Source of the DNA: JADFDG01 sp965232985
Lineage (GTDB): Bacteria > Pseudomonadota > Gammaproteobacteria > Pseudomonadales > JADFDG01
Length of the DNA stretch: 64,000 nt
Assembly (NCBI GenBank): GCA_965232985.1
Contig: CBDDRC010000047.1
Coordinates: forward strand, 34,751 to 98,750
Direction: 5' to 3'
Position 1 is the stretch's first letter. Each line of letters starts with the position of its first letter. Below the pieces are notes generated by a model. The model searched no databases and was not told where the DNA came from. It saw nothing but the letters and a program-made list of their open reading frames with translations. A program made the position numbers and the translations under genes. Shown piece after piece: positions 17,477-24,969 of this stretch.

Positions 17477-18631
17477 TCAACGCGTCGTGTAGTCCGTACC
17501 CGTGTAGTCCGTACCGATGTCCACCAACTGGCGGACATCCTTTGCTTCCAGGCCGACAATCATCGGGCATTGCGTCTGCGGATATGCCATGACGTCGTAG
17601 ATTTCCGTAACGGACCCGGTAATCGCAACCTTGTGCATGATCTCGCCGTCGCTCAGGCGAATCACATAAACGCCACACTCTGACTCAACGCCGCGCTGCG
17701 CCAGCTCAGCGTCCAGCGGTAACCCCTTGAAGGTTTTGTCGCGCGGCCTGGAAAGGCCAACGAGCGCAAAATCGCCATGGAAACGCAACCCGCGCACGAA
17801 GCCCGGGCACCAGGTCAGGCGATGGTATTCGCCGGTCTCGACATCAATCCGGCCCAACCAGCCGCAACCGGCTTCAAGCACCCACAAGCTGCCGCGATAA
17901 AGCCGCGGCGTATGCGGCATCGACAGGCCCCGGCAAACAACCCGGTTGGTGCGCACATCGATAACAAGACCGCCATCGGTGCGGTGCTCGCGCCACCCGT
18001 CCCGCACGTTGCTCTCGCCGATGATCGTCGCGTAGGCGAGCTCGCCGTTGTCCAGGCAGAAGCCATTGAGGTGGCAACGATCCTCACCCGCGATTTCGGG
18101 CACAAACGGCGGCCTCCAGAGCGGCGAGAAGCAGCCTTTTTCCTCAAGCTGGGCGATGCAGTTGTACCCGGTGATCACGGCGAGCAGGCGTCCGTGGCCG
18201 TCGATGGCGATGTCATGGGTATCAACCGCGCCAGTGACGTGACAGCTGCGCGGCAGCAGGATGGTGTCCCAGCCGTCATAGAGGCGCCCTGGACGCAGAC
18301 CGTTCTGGAAGCGCCACACCGCGTATTCCGTCGATAACAGCAGGCCGTCCTCGACTGGCACCATCGCCATGGCACGGCCGAAATTGCGCTCGCTGACGGT
18401 GAGCTTGCCGCGATTGGGGCCGATCAGCACGACCTTGCCGGCCTGGTAGGTTGTCAGCAGCAGCGCCATGTTGGCGTGCCCCAACCAGGCAATAAAACCC
18501 GGCGAGAACGTCAGGTGAAACGGATTCTGGAGCAGGCCGTCGCGTGTATCGTCACCGACGATGCGCGCCTGCGTGGCGGCGGTCTGGCCCGGATCGCCTG
18601 CGGCACTGCCCGGCGCGACGTTATCGACCAT
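17477..18631 (-). CDS. TIGR03032/DUF4915-family beta-propeller-like protein
   Basis: 384 residues. It matches the TIGR03032 family by the CHVTGAVDTHDIAID and RCHLNGFCLDNGE blocks and a string of beta-rich repeats ending in W/G motifs. No signal peptide is seen, so the protein is probably cytoplasmic. Function is unknown; relatives occur near tetratricopeptide or polysaccharide genes, but nothing here supports that. The C-terminus ends GTDYTGTDYTTR because of a 15-nt tandem duplication in the gene. It is convergent with the phasin-like gene and downstream of nothing obvious. Confidence 0.75.
   Translation of the reverse strand: MVDNVAPGSAAGDPGQTAATQARIVGDDTRDGLLQNPFHLTFSPGFIAWLGHANMALLLTTYQAGKVVLIGPNRGKLTVSERNFGRAMAMVPVEDGLLLSTEYAVWRFQNGLRPGRLYDGWDTILLPRSCHVTGAVDTHDIAIDGHGRLLAVITGYNCIAQLEEKGCFSPLWRPPFVPEIAGEDRCHLNGFCLDNGELAYATIIGESNVRDGWREHRTDGGLVIDVRTNRVVCRGLSMPHTPRLYRGSLWVLEAGCGWLGRIDVETGEYHRLTWCPGFVRGLRFHGDFALVGLSRPRDKTFKGLPLDAELAQRGVESECGVYVIRLSDGEIMHKVAITGSVTEIYDVMAYPQTQCPMIVGLEAKDVRQLVDIGTDYTGTDYTTR
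17486..17515. repeat. Perfect 15-bp tandem duplication at the 3' end of a gene
   Basis: Two identical 15-bp units (17486-17500 and 17501-17515) encode the repeated pentapeptide GTDYT at the end of the TIGR03032 protein. The length is a multiple of three, so the frame is kept. Confidence 0.95.
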
Positions 18632-18720
18632 GGCCGCCTTCCCCCGATCTGGTCAAAGCAGGGTGGAGTTTGCCGAAGAGGGTGTAACCGAAAAAGTGCA
18701 AAGCTAACCCCAACAAAAAG

Positions 18721-18746
18721 AAAAGCCCGCCAACAGGCGGGCTTTT
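18721..18746. terminator. Bidirectional intrinsic terminator
   Basis: An 11-bp stem (AAAAGCCCGCC/GGCGGGCTTTT) with an AACA loop lies downstream of the small lipoprotein gene on the minus strand and has T-rich ends in both directions. Confidence 0.85.
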
Positions 18747-18769
18747 CCCGTGCAATCGCGGTGAGGCGA

Positions 18770-18958
18770 TTACTGGGCAGCCGGAGCAGCGGCAGCGTCA
18801 GCAGCCGGAGCTTCAGCAACCGGAGCTTCAGCAACCGGGGCCGGAGCGGCTTCAACAACCGGAGCAGCAGCCTGCTCAACCGGAGCCGGAGCTTCTTCTT
18901 TCTTGCCACAAGCAACAACCAACAGGGCCGCAATGGCCAGAACAGCGATCTTCTTCAT
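18770..18958 (-). CDS. Small Ala/Pro/Glu-rich lipoprotein
   Basis: 62 residues. A signal peptide ends with the lipobox VVAC (Cys17), then CGKKEE followed by a low-complexity tail made of repeated AP/VAEAP units. Such short tails are typical of periplasm-spanning tethers or spacers; the function is unknown. The ATG at 18958 starts the signal peptide; further upstream codons give no family support. Repeats in the tail are seen at the DNA level as imperfect 12-mers. A terminator follows at 18721. Confidence 0.75.
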   Translation of the reverse strand: MKKIAVLAIAALLVVACGKKEEAPAPVEQAAAPVVEAAPAPVAEAPVAEAPAADAAAAPAAQ

Positions 18959-19294
18959 GGAGGTATACCTCAAGGAGACGTACAGGGTAAGGAAACGTAC
19001 AGGGTCACAGGGACAGCCAACTAACCACGTGGTTCTGCCGTTGCCGGCAGCTATGACCCGACCTGCCCGCATAGGCAAACCAGAATCATAAGCATCTCCT
19101 GCCCTTGGAAGGACATGCTTATGGCTCCGGGGATTTCAATCGAGTCACCTGCGAATCCGCACCGATTGTCGGACAAATCGGATTTCGGCAGGCGCGCGTA
19201 CTATACGCAGATTTCCCCAAAAACAAAACTACTGCCACACGGTGCCCCGCCCGCCTGTGCCATGATCCAGTGGCCACCCGCACGAGCCCGCCCG
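18959..19294. other. 336-nt gene-free stretch between lipoprotein and kinase genes
   Basis: No convincing coding frame. It holds the tandem repeat at 18971-19004 and, on the minus strand at 19205-19200, a TATAGT box followed by ACGCGCGCC that resembles the other promoter discriminators in this window. The -35 match is poor, so it may or may not drive the lipoprotein gene with a long leader. Upstream of the kinase start no good ribosome site is visible. Confidence 0.5.
18971..19004. repeat. 17-bp tandem repeat in lipoprotein leader
   Basis: Two adjacent 17-bp units (18971-18987 and 18988-19004) are 15/17 identical; they lie 13-46 nt upstream of the lipoprotein start codon. Confidence 0.85.
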
Positions 19295-20647
19295 ATGACC
19301 CGCAAAGACGACGACAAGAAGAACGACAAGCGCTTCACCGCCACGACACCTACCCGCCGCTTTCTCAAGCTTGCCGGGATGTCGACCTCGATCGCCACCC
19401 GGGTCGCCGCCTCATCGGCAAAGTCGCTGTTTCTGTCCGCCGAGCAACGCGAGAAAGAACGCCAGAAAATGCTGGCGAAGATCGGCAGTGAAGTCGCCCA
19501 GACGCTCGGCGAGATGAAGGGTGCTGTCATGAAGGTCGGGCAGATTGCTTCGCAGATCAAGGATCTGCTGCCTGAAGAGTTCGCCAGGGCGCTGGAAAAA
19601 CTGCAGAAGGAATCACCCTCAATGCCCTTTCGGGTGATCCGCAAGCAGATCATCGACGAACTCGGCGCGCCGCCATATGAATTGTTCCGGGAAATGGATG
19701 AGGAGCCATTCGCGGCCGCCTCCATCGGGCAGGTACACCGGGCAGTGCTGCTCGACGGGCGCGAAGTCGTGGTCAAGGTGCAGTATCCCGGCGTCGAGGA
19801 ATCAATTGAGTCCGACCTCAAGCACCTGCGCCGCATCCTCAAGCTGGCCGGCCTGTTGAAAGTCGATGAAAAAGTCATTGATGAAATCTTCAACGAGATC
19901 AAGGCACGGCTGCATGATGAGCTCAACTACGAGCAGGAAGCGGAAAACCTGCGTGCATTTCGCGAATTTCATGCCGCCGATGCCGACATCGTGATTCCCG
20001 AGGTGGTTACCGAGTTCACCCGCCGGCGCGTACTGACGCTCACCCGGGAAACCGGCGATTCGCTCGAAACCGTAGCCACGTCGCCCGCATATGACCAGAC
20101 GCTGCGCAATCAGATCGGGCGGCGGATTTTTGATATTTTCGGCAAGCAGATTTTCGTGCACCAGGCGGTGCACTGCGACCCGCATCCCGGCAATTTTGCT
20201 TTCCGCCCGGATGGCTCGATCGTGATCTACGATTTTGGCGCCGTAAAACGCCTGACGCCGGAGGACATCACCGCCTACCGCATGCTGATGACCGCTACCT
20301 ACGCGCGTAATTTCGCGGGGATTGATGCCGGCCTCATCGCGCTCGGCGTGCGCAAGACCGACGGTCCGCGGCCGGAAGATTCGTTCTACGAACGCTGGAT
20401 TGAGATTCTCCTGCCAGCGTTCAGCCACGAGCCGTTCGATTTCGGCAAGTCACGCATGCATTTCGATGTGCTGAAACAGGCACGTGCCACGCCGCTGCGT
20501 TATCTCGACTCGTTTCAGCCCTCGGCACGCACAATGCTGGTGGATCGGGTGATCTCCGGACATTACTGGACTCTGATGAAACTTGGCACTGTATCCGCGA
20601 TGCGCGACCTCACCGAGAAATATACCGGGCCGGATCAGGCGGCATGA
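19295..20647 (+). CDS. ABC1/ADCK-family (UbiB-like) atypical kinase
   Basis: 450 residues. The family hallmarks are KxGQ (K80-Q83), the alanine-rich loop FAAASIGQVH (139-148) that replaces the glycine-rich loop, catalytic-type Lys161 in VVVKVQYPG, DPHPGN (295-300) and metal-binding DFG (313-315). The family supports coenzyme Q synthesis or lipid homeostasis in the membrane, and some members are ATPases rather than kinases. This one lacks the two C-terminal membrane helices of E. coli UbiB, so it is a soluble relative. The ATG at 19295 is chosen for its basic MTRKDDDKK start; other in-frame starts exist upstream. Confidence 0.85.
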   Translation: MTRKDDDKKNDKRFTATTPTRRFLKLAGMSTSIATRVAASSAKSLFLSAEQREKERQKMLAKIGSEVAQTLGEMKGAVMKVGQIASQIKDLLPEEFARALEKLQKESPSMPFRVIRKQIIDELGAPPYELFREMDEEPFAAASIGQVHRAVLLDGREVVVKVQYPGVEESIESDLKHLRRILKLAGLLKVDEKVIDEIFNEIKARLHDELNYEQEAENLRAFREFHAADADIVIPEVVTEFTRRRVLTLTRETGDSLETVATSPAYDQTLRNQIGRRIFDIFGKQIFVHQAVHCDPHPGNFAFRPDGSIVIYDFGAVKRLTPEDITAYRMLMTATYARNFAGIDAGLIALGVRKTDGPRPEDSFYERWIEILLPAFSHEPFDFGKSRMHFDVLKQARATPLRYLDSFQPSARTMLVDRVISGHYWTLMKLGTVSAMRDLTEKYTGPDQAA

Positions 20648-20703
20648 GTTGCTGATGCAGTGTTCCGCATCAACGGTGCCGCCGGGCACGAATATCGTTC
20701 AGA

Positions 20704-21783
20704 TCAGCCGGATTTGAGCGCCTGCTCGAGCTCAGCGCGCCCCTGCGGCGACGCCATCGCGATCACGACTTGTCCCGGTGCAAGCAGATACGCATCGGAT
20801 GGATTGAATTCCCACGCGCCGCCGGCGCGCACCGCCACAATCACAAAATGCTCGCCACGGCGCTTCACATCACCCAGCGGGCGTTGCCCGCAGCTTTCCG
20901 GCACATGCACTTCTTCGACCCGCAAATTGAGGTTTGATCGCAGCATCTCATCGAGGAAAGTGACGACTTGCGGCCGCACCATCGCCGAGGCGATGCGCAT
21001 GCCGCCGGTGAAATCCGGCGAAACGATCGCATCAGCACCGGCCTTGCGCAGTTTCGGGATATTCCTCACTTCGTGGCACCGCGCAACCACACGCACCTTG
21101 GGATTCAGTTGTTTCGCCGTCAACGCGATCATCAGATTGCGGCTGTCGTCACCGGTCACCGCAAACACACCTTTCGCGTCCTCGATGTCTGCCGCGAGCA
21201 GAATGTCGTCGTCGCTGGCATCGCCAGCAAGGTGCAACAGGTTCGGAAGATGCTCAAGCTGCGCCGCAAGGCGTGCTTCATCGGTGTCGATGACGACAAA
21301 CTGCCGCTGCGTCGCAGCCAGTTCATCGGCGACATTGCGCCCAACACGGCCGAAGCCGCAGACGATGTAGTGACCCTTCAGCTTGCGGATCTCCTTTTCC
21401 ATGCGACGCCTCCGCAGCGTGTAATCGAGATCGGATTCGAGGAAGAATACGGTAAGGCTGGTAAACAGGAAGGTAATGACGCCAAAACCGGCGATGGCGA
21501 GGCAACCGGCAAACATCCTCTCGGCAAATGTATCGAGGGGAATGGTCTCGCCGTAACCGACGGTCGATATCGTGATCAACGTCATGTACAGCGAATCGCC
21601 CCAAGGCGGCGCCGGCTCGGCACCCAGGCGAAAGCCGAGCGTGCCGAAGAAAATTACGGCGGCCAGCACGACAAGGGCGATGTAGAAGCGCCGCAGGATA
21701 CGCGGCAGCGTGGTACTGCGTACCGGAATGCGGTGCCGCATGCCGTTGGCGCTCCCCGGGAACAGGTGATGCAGTTTGCTCAT
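20704..21783 (-). CDS. Potassium channel with RCK (TrkA-N/TrkA-C) domains
   Basis: 359 residues. Two membrane helices (about 35-55 and 90-115) flank a pore loop with the selectivity filter TVGYGE (74-79). Then comes a Rossmann RCK domain (GFGRVGR, 143-149; VIDTDEARL) and a C-terminal TrkA-C domain. This is the MthK-like architecture of a ligand-gated K+ channel. The ATG at 21783 is taken; upstream in-frame extension has no similarity. It is 19 nt after the ArsR gene on the same strand, so the two could share a transcript. Confidence 0.9.
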   Translation of the reverse strand: MSKLHHLFPGSANGMRHRIPVRSTTLPRILRRFYIALVVLAAVIFFGTLGFRLGAEPAPPWGDSLYMTLITISTVGYGETIPLDTFAERMFAGCLAIAGFGVITFLFTSLTVFFLESDLDYTLRRRRMEKEIRKLKGHYIVCGFGRVGRNVADELAATQRQFVVIDTDEARLAAQLEHLPNLLHLAGDASDDDILLAADIEDAKGVFAVTGDDSRNLMIALTAKQLNPKVRVVARCHEVRNIPKLRKAGADAIVSPDFTGGMRIASAMVRPQVVTFLDEMLRSNLNLRVEEVHVPESCGQRPLGDVKRRGEHFVIVAVRAGGAWEFNPSDAYLLAPGQVVIAMASPQGRAELEQALKSG

Positions 21784-21802
21784 GGACAAGACCGGGCGAT
21801 GC

Positions 21803-22165
21803 TCAACGGATACGACGACTGCCGGAGCCGTCGGCAGCGATGTCGCGGTCGAAAAACGCACGCAGGATCTGACGCGTATCATCATCCAGCGCACAGACAA
21901 GATACTTGCCCTCGCGCTCAACCCGGATCAACCCTGCGCTGACCAGCTCCTTGATGTGATGCGAAACCGTCGGTGCGCCAATTTCCAGCGAATGGATGAA
22001 ATCGTAGAGCGCACAACTGTGTTCCGGGCCGAGCGATTGTCGCTGCCGGCGCAGAATCTCAACGTAAATCTGCAGGCGGTTGGAGTTCGACAGCGCCTTG
22101 AAGGCCCGGGCCAGGCGCGCGGCCACATCATCGGAACGCAGGGCGACAGGACTGTTGCGTTTCAT
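21803..22165 (-). CDS. ArsR-family winged-helix regulator
   Basis: 120 residues with the ArsR/SmtB fold: ALSNSNRLQIYVEILRR (helix 1-2), then a recognition helix in GAPTVSHHIKELVSAGLIRVEREGKYLVCAL. There is no CxC metal-binding motif in the recognition helix; Cys residues present are isolated. It is divergent from the flavin oxidoreductase gene (start 22295), which it probably controls. The ATG at 22165 gives the family length; an upstream ATG at 22210 would add 15 residues. Confidence 0.88.
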   Translation of the reverse strand: MKRNSPVALRSDDVAARLARAFKALSNSNRLQIYVEILRRQRQSLGPEHSCALYDFIHSLEIGAPTVSHHIKELVSAGLIRVEREGKYLVCALDDDTRQILRAFFDRDIAADGSGSRRIR

Positions 22166-22294
22166 GGCCCGACGATAACCGGAAAGTTCGACGGGCATCA
22201 AACCATTCATCGGATTCACTTTGATGCTTGTCGAAGCGTCGCCTAGTTTTACGGTGCCCGAACATTGACGGCACTTACCCACGGCGCACCCGGC

Positions 22295-23536
22295 ATGAAC
22301 CCAACCCTCGACAGCAGTTTGACGCTCCCCAATGGCACGGTGATCCCCAACCGCTTTGGCAAGAGCGCGATGAGCGAATCGCTCGGCACCTTTGACAACC
22401 GCATGACCACCGCCCTGCCACGCCTTTACGCGCGCTGGGCTGCCGGCGGGGCCGGCCTGCTGATCACCGGCAACGTGATGGTCGATCGCCGCCATCTGGG
22501 CGAACCGAACAACTTCGCCCTGGAAGATGATCGCGACCTGCCCCTGTTACGCGCCTGGGCAGCCGCCGGCAGCGCCCGGGGCGCGCAGTTGTGGATGCAA
22601 ATCAACCACCCTGGCCGCCAGGTAGTCAAATTCCTCGACCCGGACCCGGTAGCGCCATCCGCCGTGCCATTCCGCAAGGATATGCAGGCCCTGTTCGCGA
22701 CACCGCGGGCGCTAAGCCATGCGGAAATTGAAGACATCATCCACCGCTTCGCCACTACCGCGCGCCTTGCACAGCAAGCAGGTTTCGGCGGCGCACAGAT
22801 TCACGGCGCGCACGGCTATCTCGTCAGCCAGTTTCTGTCGCCGCGCACCAATCTGCGCACCGACCAGTGGGGCGGTTCAATCGAAAACCGCATGCGTTTC
22901 GTCGTCGCAATCTACCAGGCCATGCGCGCCGCCACCGGCCCGGACTTCGCACTCTCGATCAAGATGAACTCGGCCGACTTCCAGCGCGGCGGCTTCACTG
23001 AAGAGGAATCGATGCAGGTGGCCAAAACACTCGCCGATCTCGGTATGGATCTGATCGAAATTTCCGGTGGCACTTATGAGCAGCCGGAAATGAGCGGCGG
23101 TAATGTGCGCTCCTCAACGCGCGAACGTGAAGCGTACTTTCTGAAATACGCCGAAACGATCCGCGCCCGCATTCCGCAAACGCCGCTGATGGTCACCGGT
23201 GGTTTCCGCTCGGCGCAGGCCATGCAGCACGCGCTCGCCTCCGGCGCCACCGATATCATCGGGCTCGCCCGCCCGCTGGTGGTTGAGCCCGACCTGCCCA
23301 AACGCATCCTCGCCGGTGAAGATGTGACATCGGTAATCGCCCCGATCACCACCGGCATCCGCCAGATCGACGAGATGGCGATGATGGAGGTGAGCTGGTA
23401 TTCACGCCAGATCCACCGCCTGGGCGCCGGCAAGGAACCGGCGCAACAGCCCCGCGGCGTCTGGTCACTGCTGGCGGTACTCGGCGAGATGGCCGCAGTC
23501 GGTTTCAAGTCCCGTCGGCTGCGGGCCCGCGGGTGA
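22295..23536 (+). CDS. NADH:flavin oxidoreductase, old-yellow-enzyme type
   Basis: 413 residues, a single (beta/alpha)8 OYE domain: LPNRF-type start (VIPNRFGKSAMSE), NHPGRQ, HGAHGYLVSQFLSP and WGGSIENR are the FMN- and substrate-binding blocks. It is short, with no FAD/Fe-S extension, so it is not a 2,4-dienoyl-CoA reductase of the FadH type. A role in reducing activated alkenes or steroid enones is plausible, unproven. A short C-terminal tail of about 40 residues after the barrel is basic. The ATG at 22295 is used; a TTG at 22265 would add 10 residues. Confidence 0.88.
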   Translation: MNPTLDSSLTLPNGTVIPNRFGKSAMSESLGTFDNRMTTALPRLYARWAAGGAGLLITGNVMVDRRHLGEPNNFALEDDRDLPLLRAWAAAGSARGAQLWMQINHPGRQVVKFLDPDPVAPSAVPFRKDMQALFATPRALSHAEIEDIIHRFATTARLAQQAGFGGAQIHGAHGYLVSQFLSPRTNLRTDQWGGSIENRMRFVVAIYQAMRAATGPDFALSIKMNSADFQRGGFTEEESMQVAKTLADLGMDLIEISGGTYEQPEMSGGNVRSSTREREAYFLKYAETIRARIPQTPLMVTGGFRSAQAMQHALASGATDIIGLARPLVVEPDLPKRILAGEDVTSVIAPITTGIRQIDEMAMMEVSWYSRQIHRLGAGKEPAQQPRGVWSLLAVLGEMAAVGFKSRRLRARG

Positions 23537-23654
23537 AAAAACAGTCCCACTTCGATTCATGCCCGCAAGCCGCCTGCAACTACAGGGCCTGTGAGCTCAG
23601 GCGGCCGGTGCGTACAATGCCGCCCCATCACGAATCCGCATGCCGAGGTGGCCG

Positions 23655-24128
23655 ATGAAAGGACTGATTACCGTACGGTATCGTGTTGGCCCATCAACCG
23701 TGGCCGGCGCTGGCAAAGGCTTTTTTGTCGCAGAAAAGATTCGCGCCGGGCACATCCTGATCGCACCAACCAACGCCACGCACACGGTACGACTCGCGGA
23801 AATATTCTCGCCACAATCGCATCCGCACGCAGCAAGCTCGGTAGTCTGGTTCGAGGACCACTGCGTGGTAAGCCCCGATTATCCGGACGACTTTTTTATC
23901 AATCACTCGTTCACCCCAAACGCTGTCTGGCATCTGGGCTTCGTGTTTGCACTGCACGATCTCGAAGCCGGCGAGGAGCTGTTCCTCGACTACCGCCATC
24001 TGATCGCGCCAGGGATCCCGCTCGATTTTCGCGACGGCACGACCGGCGAGGAGATTGTCGGCCATGCCTGGAAAGACAGCCTGCGTATCACGTCGCAACA
24101 GGTGCTGGCGCTCGCCGAGCAGATGTAA
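23655..24128 (+). CDS. SET-domain protein
   Basis: 157 residues, essentially one SET domain. The segment AGKGFFVAE (19-27), NHSFTPN (83-89) and GEELFLDYR (106-114) match the SAM-binding and catalytic-tyrosine motifs of lysine methyltransferases. No zinc-binding post-SET cysteines are present. The target is unknown; in bacteria such stand-alone SET proteins are scattered and may methylate ribosomal or other proteins. The ATG at 23655 follows GAGGTGG; an in-frame ATG at 23640 is also possible. An intrinsic terminator follows. Confidence 0.85.
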   Translation: MKGLITVRYRVGPSTVAGAGKGFFVAEKIRAGHILIAPTNATHTVRLAEIFSPQSHPHAASSVVWFEDHCVVSPDYPDDFFINHSFTPNAVWHLGFVFALHDLEAGEELFLDYRHLIAPGIPLDFRDGTTGEEIVGHAWKDSLRITSQQVLALAEQM

Positions 24129-24155
24129 AAAAGCCCGGATTTACCGGGCTTTTTC
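24127..24155. terminator. Bidirectional intrinsic terminator
   Basis: Stem AGCCCGG/CCGGGCT with an ATTTA loop is flanked by A-runs and T-runs; it serves the SET gene (+) and the RRM gene (-). Confidence 0.88.
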
Positions 24156-24189
24156 CTTCACGCATATCGCTTAAAGCATACGCCGGAGA

Positions 24190-24549
24190 TTACCAGCGCG
24201 GGGCACCGCGGCCTCCGCCGCCGCCCCCACCACCACCACCGAAACCACCACCGCCGCCACCGCTACGGCCACCACCACCGCCGCCGCCACCGCGGCTGTC
24301 ACGTTCCATGGCCATATTTACCTTCAGCGGACGACCGCCGAGGTCACGCCCGTTCTGCTCGAGGGCTTTCTCGGCCGACTGCTGGGTCGCGAAGGTGATG
24401 AAGGCAAAACCCTTCGGGCGACCCGTCTCGCGATCCATGATCATGGCAAGATCGGTGATCTGGCCGTACGTCGAGAACAGGGCACGCAACTGCGCCTCGT
24501 CGACCGAGTACGGGAAGTTACCGACGTACAATTTATTCTGCTGCGACAT
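24190..24549 (-). CDS. Glycine-rich RNA-binding protein (single RRM)
   Basis: 119 residues. One RRM domain has RNP2 LYVGNF (7-12) and RNP1 KGFAFITF (46-53), then a low-complexity tail made almost only of Gly with Arg and Ser (about 86-119). The layout matches plant-type and cyanobacterial cold-stress RNA chaperones. The ATG at 24549 has CGGAG 8 nt upstream. It is 16 nt after the 59-residue lysine-rich protein gene, making a two-gene unit. Confidence 0.9.
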   Translation of the reverse strand: MSQQNKLYVGNFPYSVDEAQLRALFSTYGQITDLAMIMDRETGRPKGFAFITFATQQSAEKALEQNGRDLGGRPLKVNMAMERDSRGGGGGGGGRSGGGGGGFGGGGGGGGGGRGAPRW

Positions 24550-24565
24550 TACAAAAACTCCGGTT

Positions 24566-24745
24566 TCAGGTTTTCCCGGCAGAGTCGCCGGCGTCGGCAG
24601 GTGCCGGCGCATCGGACGGCGACTCCGCCGGCACATCGCCAGACGCAGGGCTCTTGGCGAGCTTGCGCTGGTTTTTCTCTTCCTTCTTTTTCTTCTTCGC
24701 CAGCTCGCGCTGACGCTTCTCGAACGAGTAGTTTGGCTTGGCCAC
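24566..24745 (-). CDS. Small Lys-rich protein (59 aa) upstream of RRM gene
   Basis: A GTG-started frame (24745) encodes MAKPNYSFEKRQRELAKKKKKEE..., a short basic helix of about 30 residues followed by an Ala/Pro/Asp tail. This N-terminal pattern is conserved in many proteobacterial small proteins, and the gap of 16 nt to the RRM gene suggests co-transcription. AGGGTGA lies just upstream of the GTG. Function unknown; a nucleic-acid or ribosome contact is a guess from charge. Confidence 0.75.
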   Translation of the reverse strand: MAKPNYSFEKRQRELAKKKKKEEKNQRKLAKSPASGDVPAESPSDAPAPADAGDSAGKT

Positions 24746-24969
24746 GGTTCACCCTGCGGAAGGAACATGCGGCGAACGACAGAGGGCAGGCCGGTTAGTC
24801 CCCGATGCATGCCCGCCGAAACTCGCCGTCGCAAGGGCCCAGTTTACTCCGGGTAGGCGGTCGCGCGGGAAAATAATTGCGCCCGCCACGCCAGACGGGC
24901 GTGCCAAGCCGGCTTCATGGTCAGGCGAGGGTCGTATTTGCCACCCCGCAGTCACTGCCCGCCGCGCCA

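Noticed and set aside
18770..18890. GGAGC/AACCGGAGC repeats suggesting a tandem-repeat array
   Set aside because: They are codons of the Ala/Pro/Glu tail of the small lipoprotein; imperfect and in frame.
20648..20703. A GTTGCTGATGC/GCATCAAC inverted repeat after the kinase gene
   Set aside because: No U-run follows it and the stem is interrupted, so a terminator is not claimed.
24190..24310. Dense CCGCCACC-type repeat resembling a minisatellite
   Set aside because: It is the reverse strand of Gly codons in the RRM protein tail, a protein-level low-complexity region.
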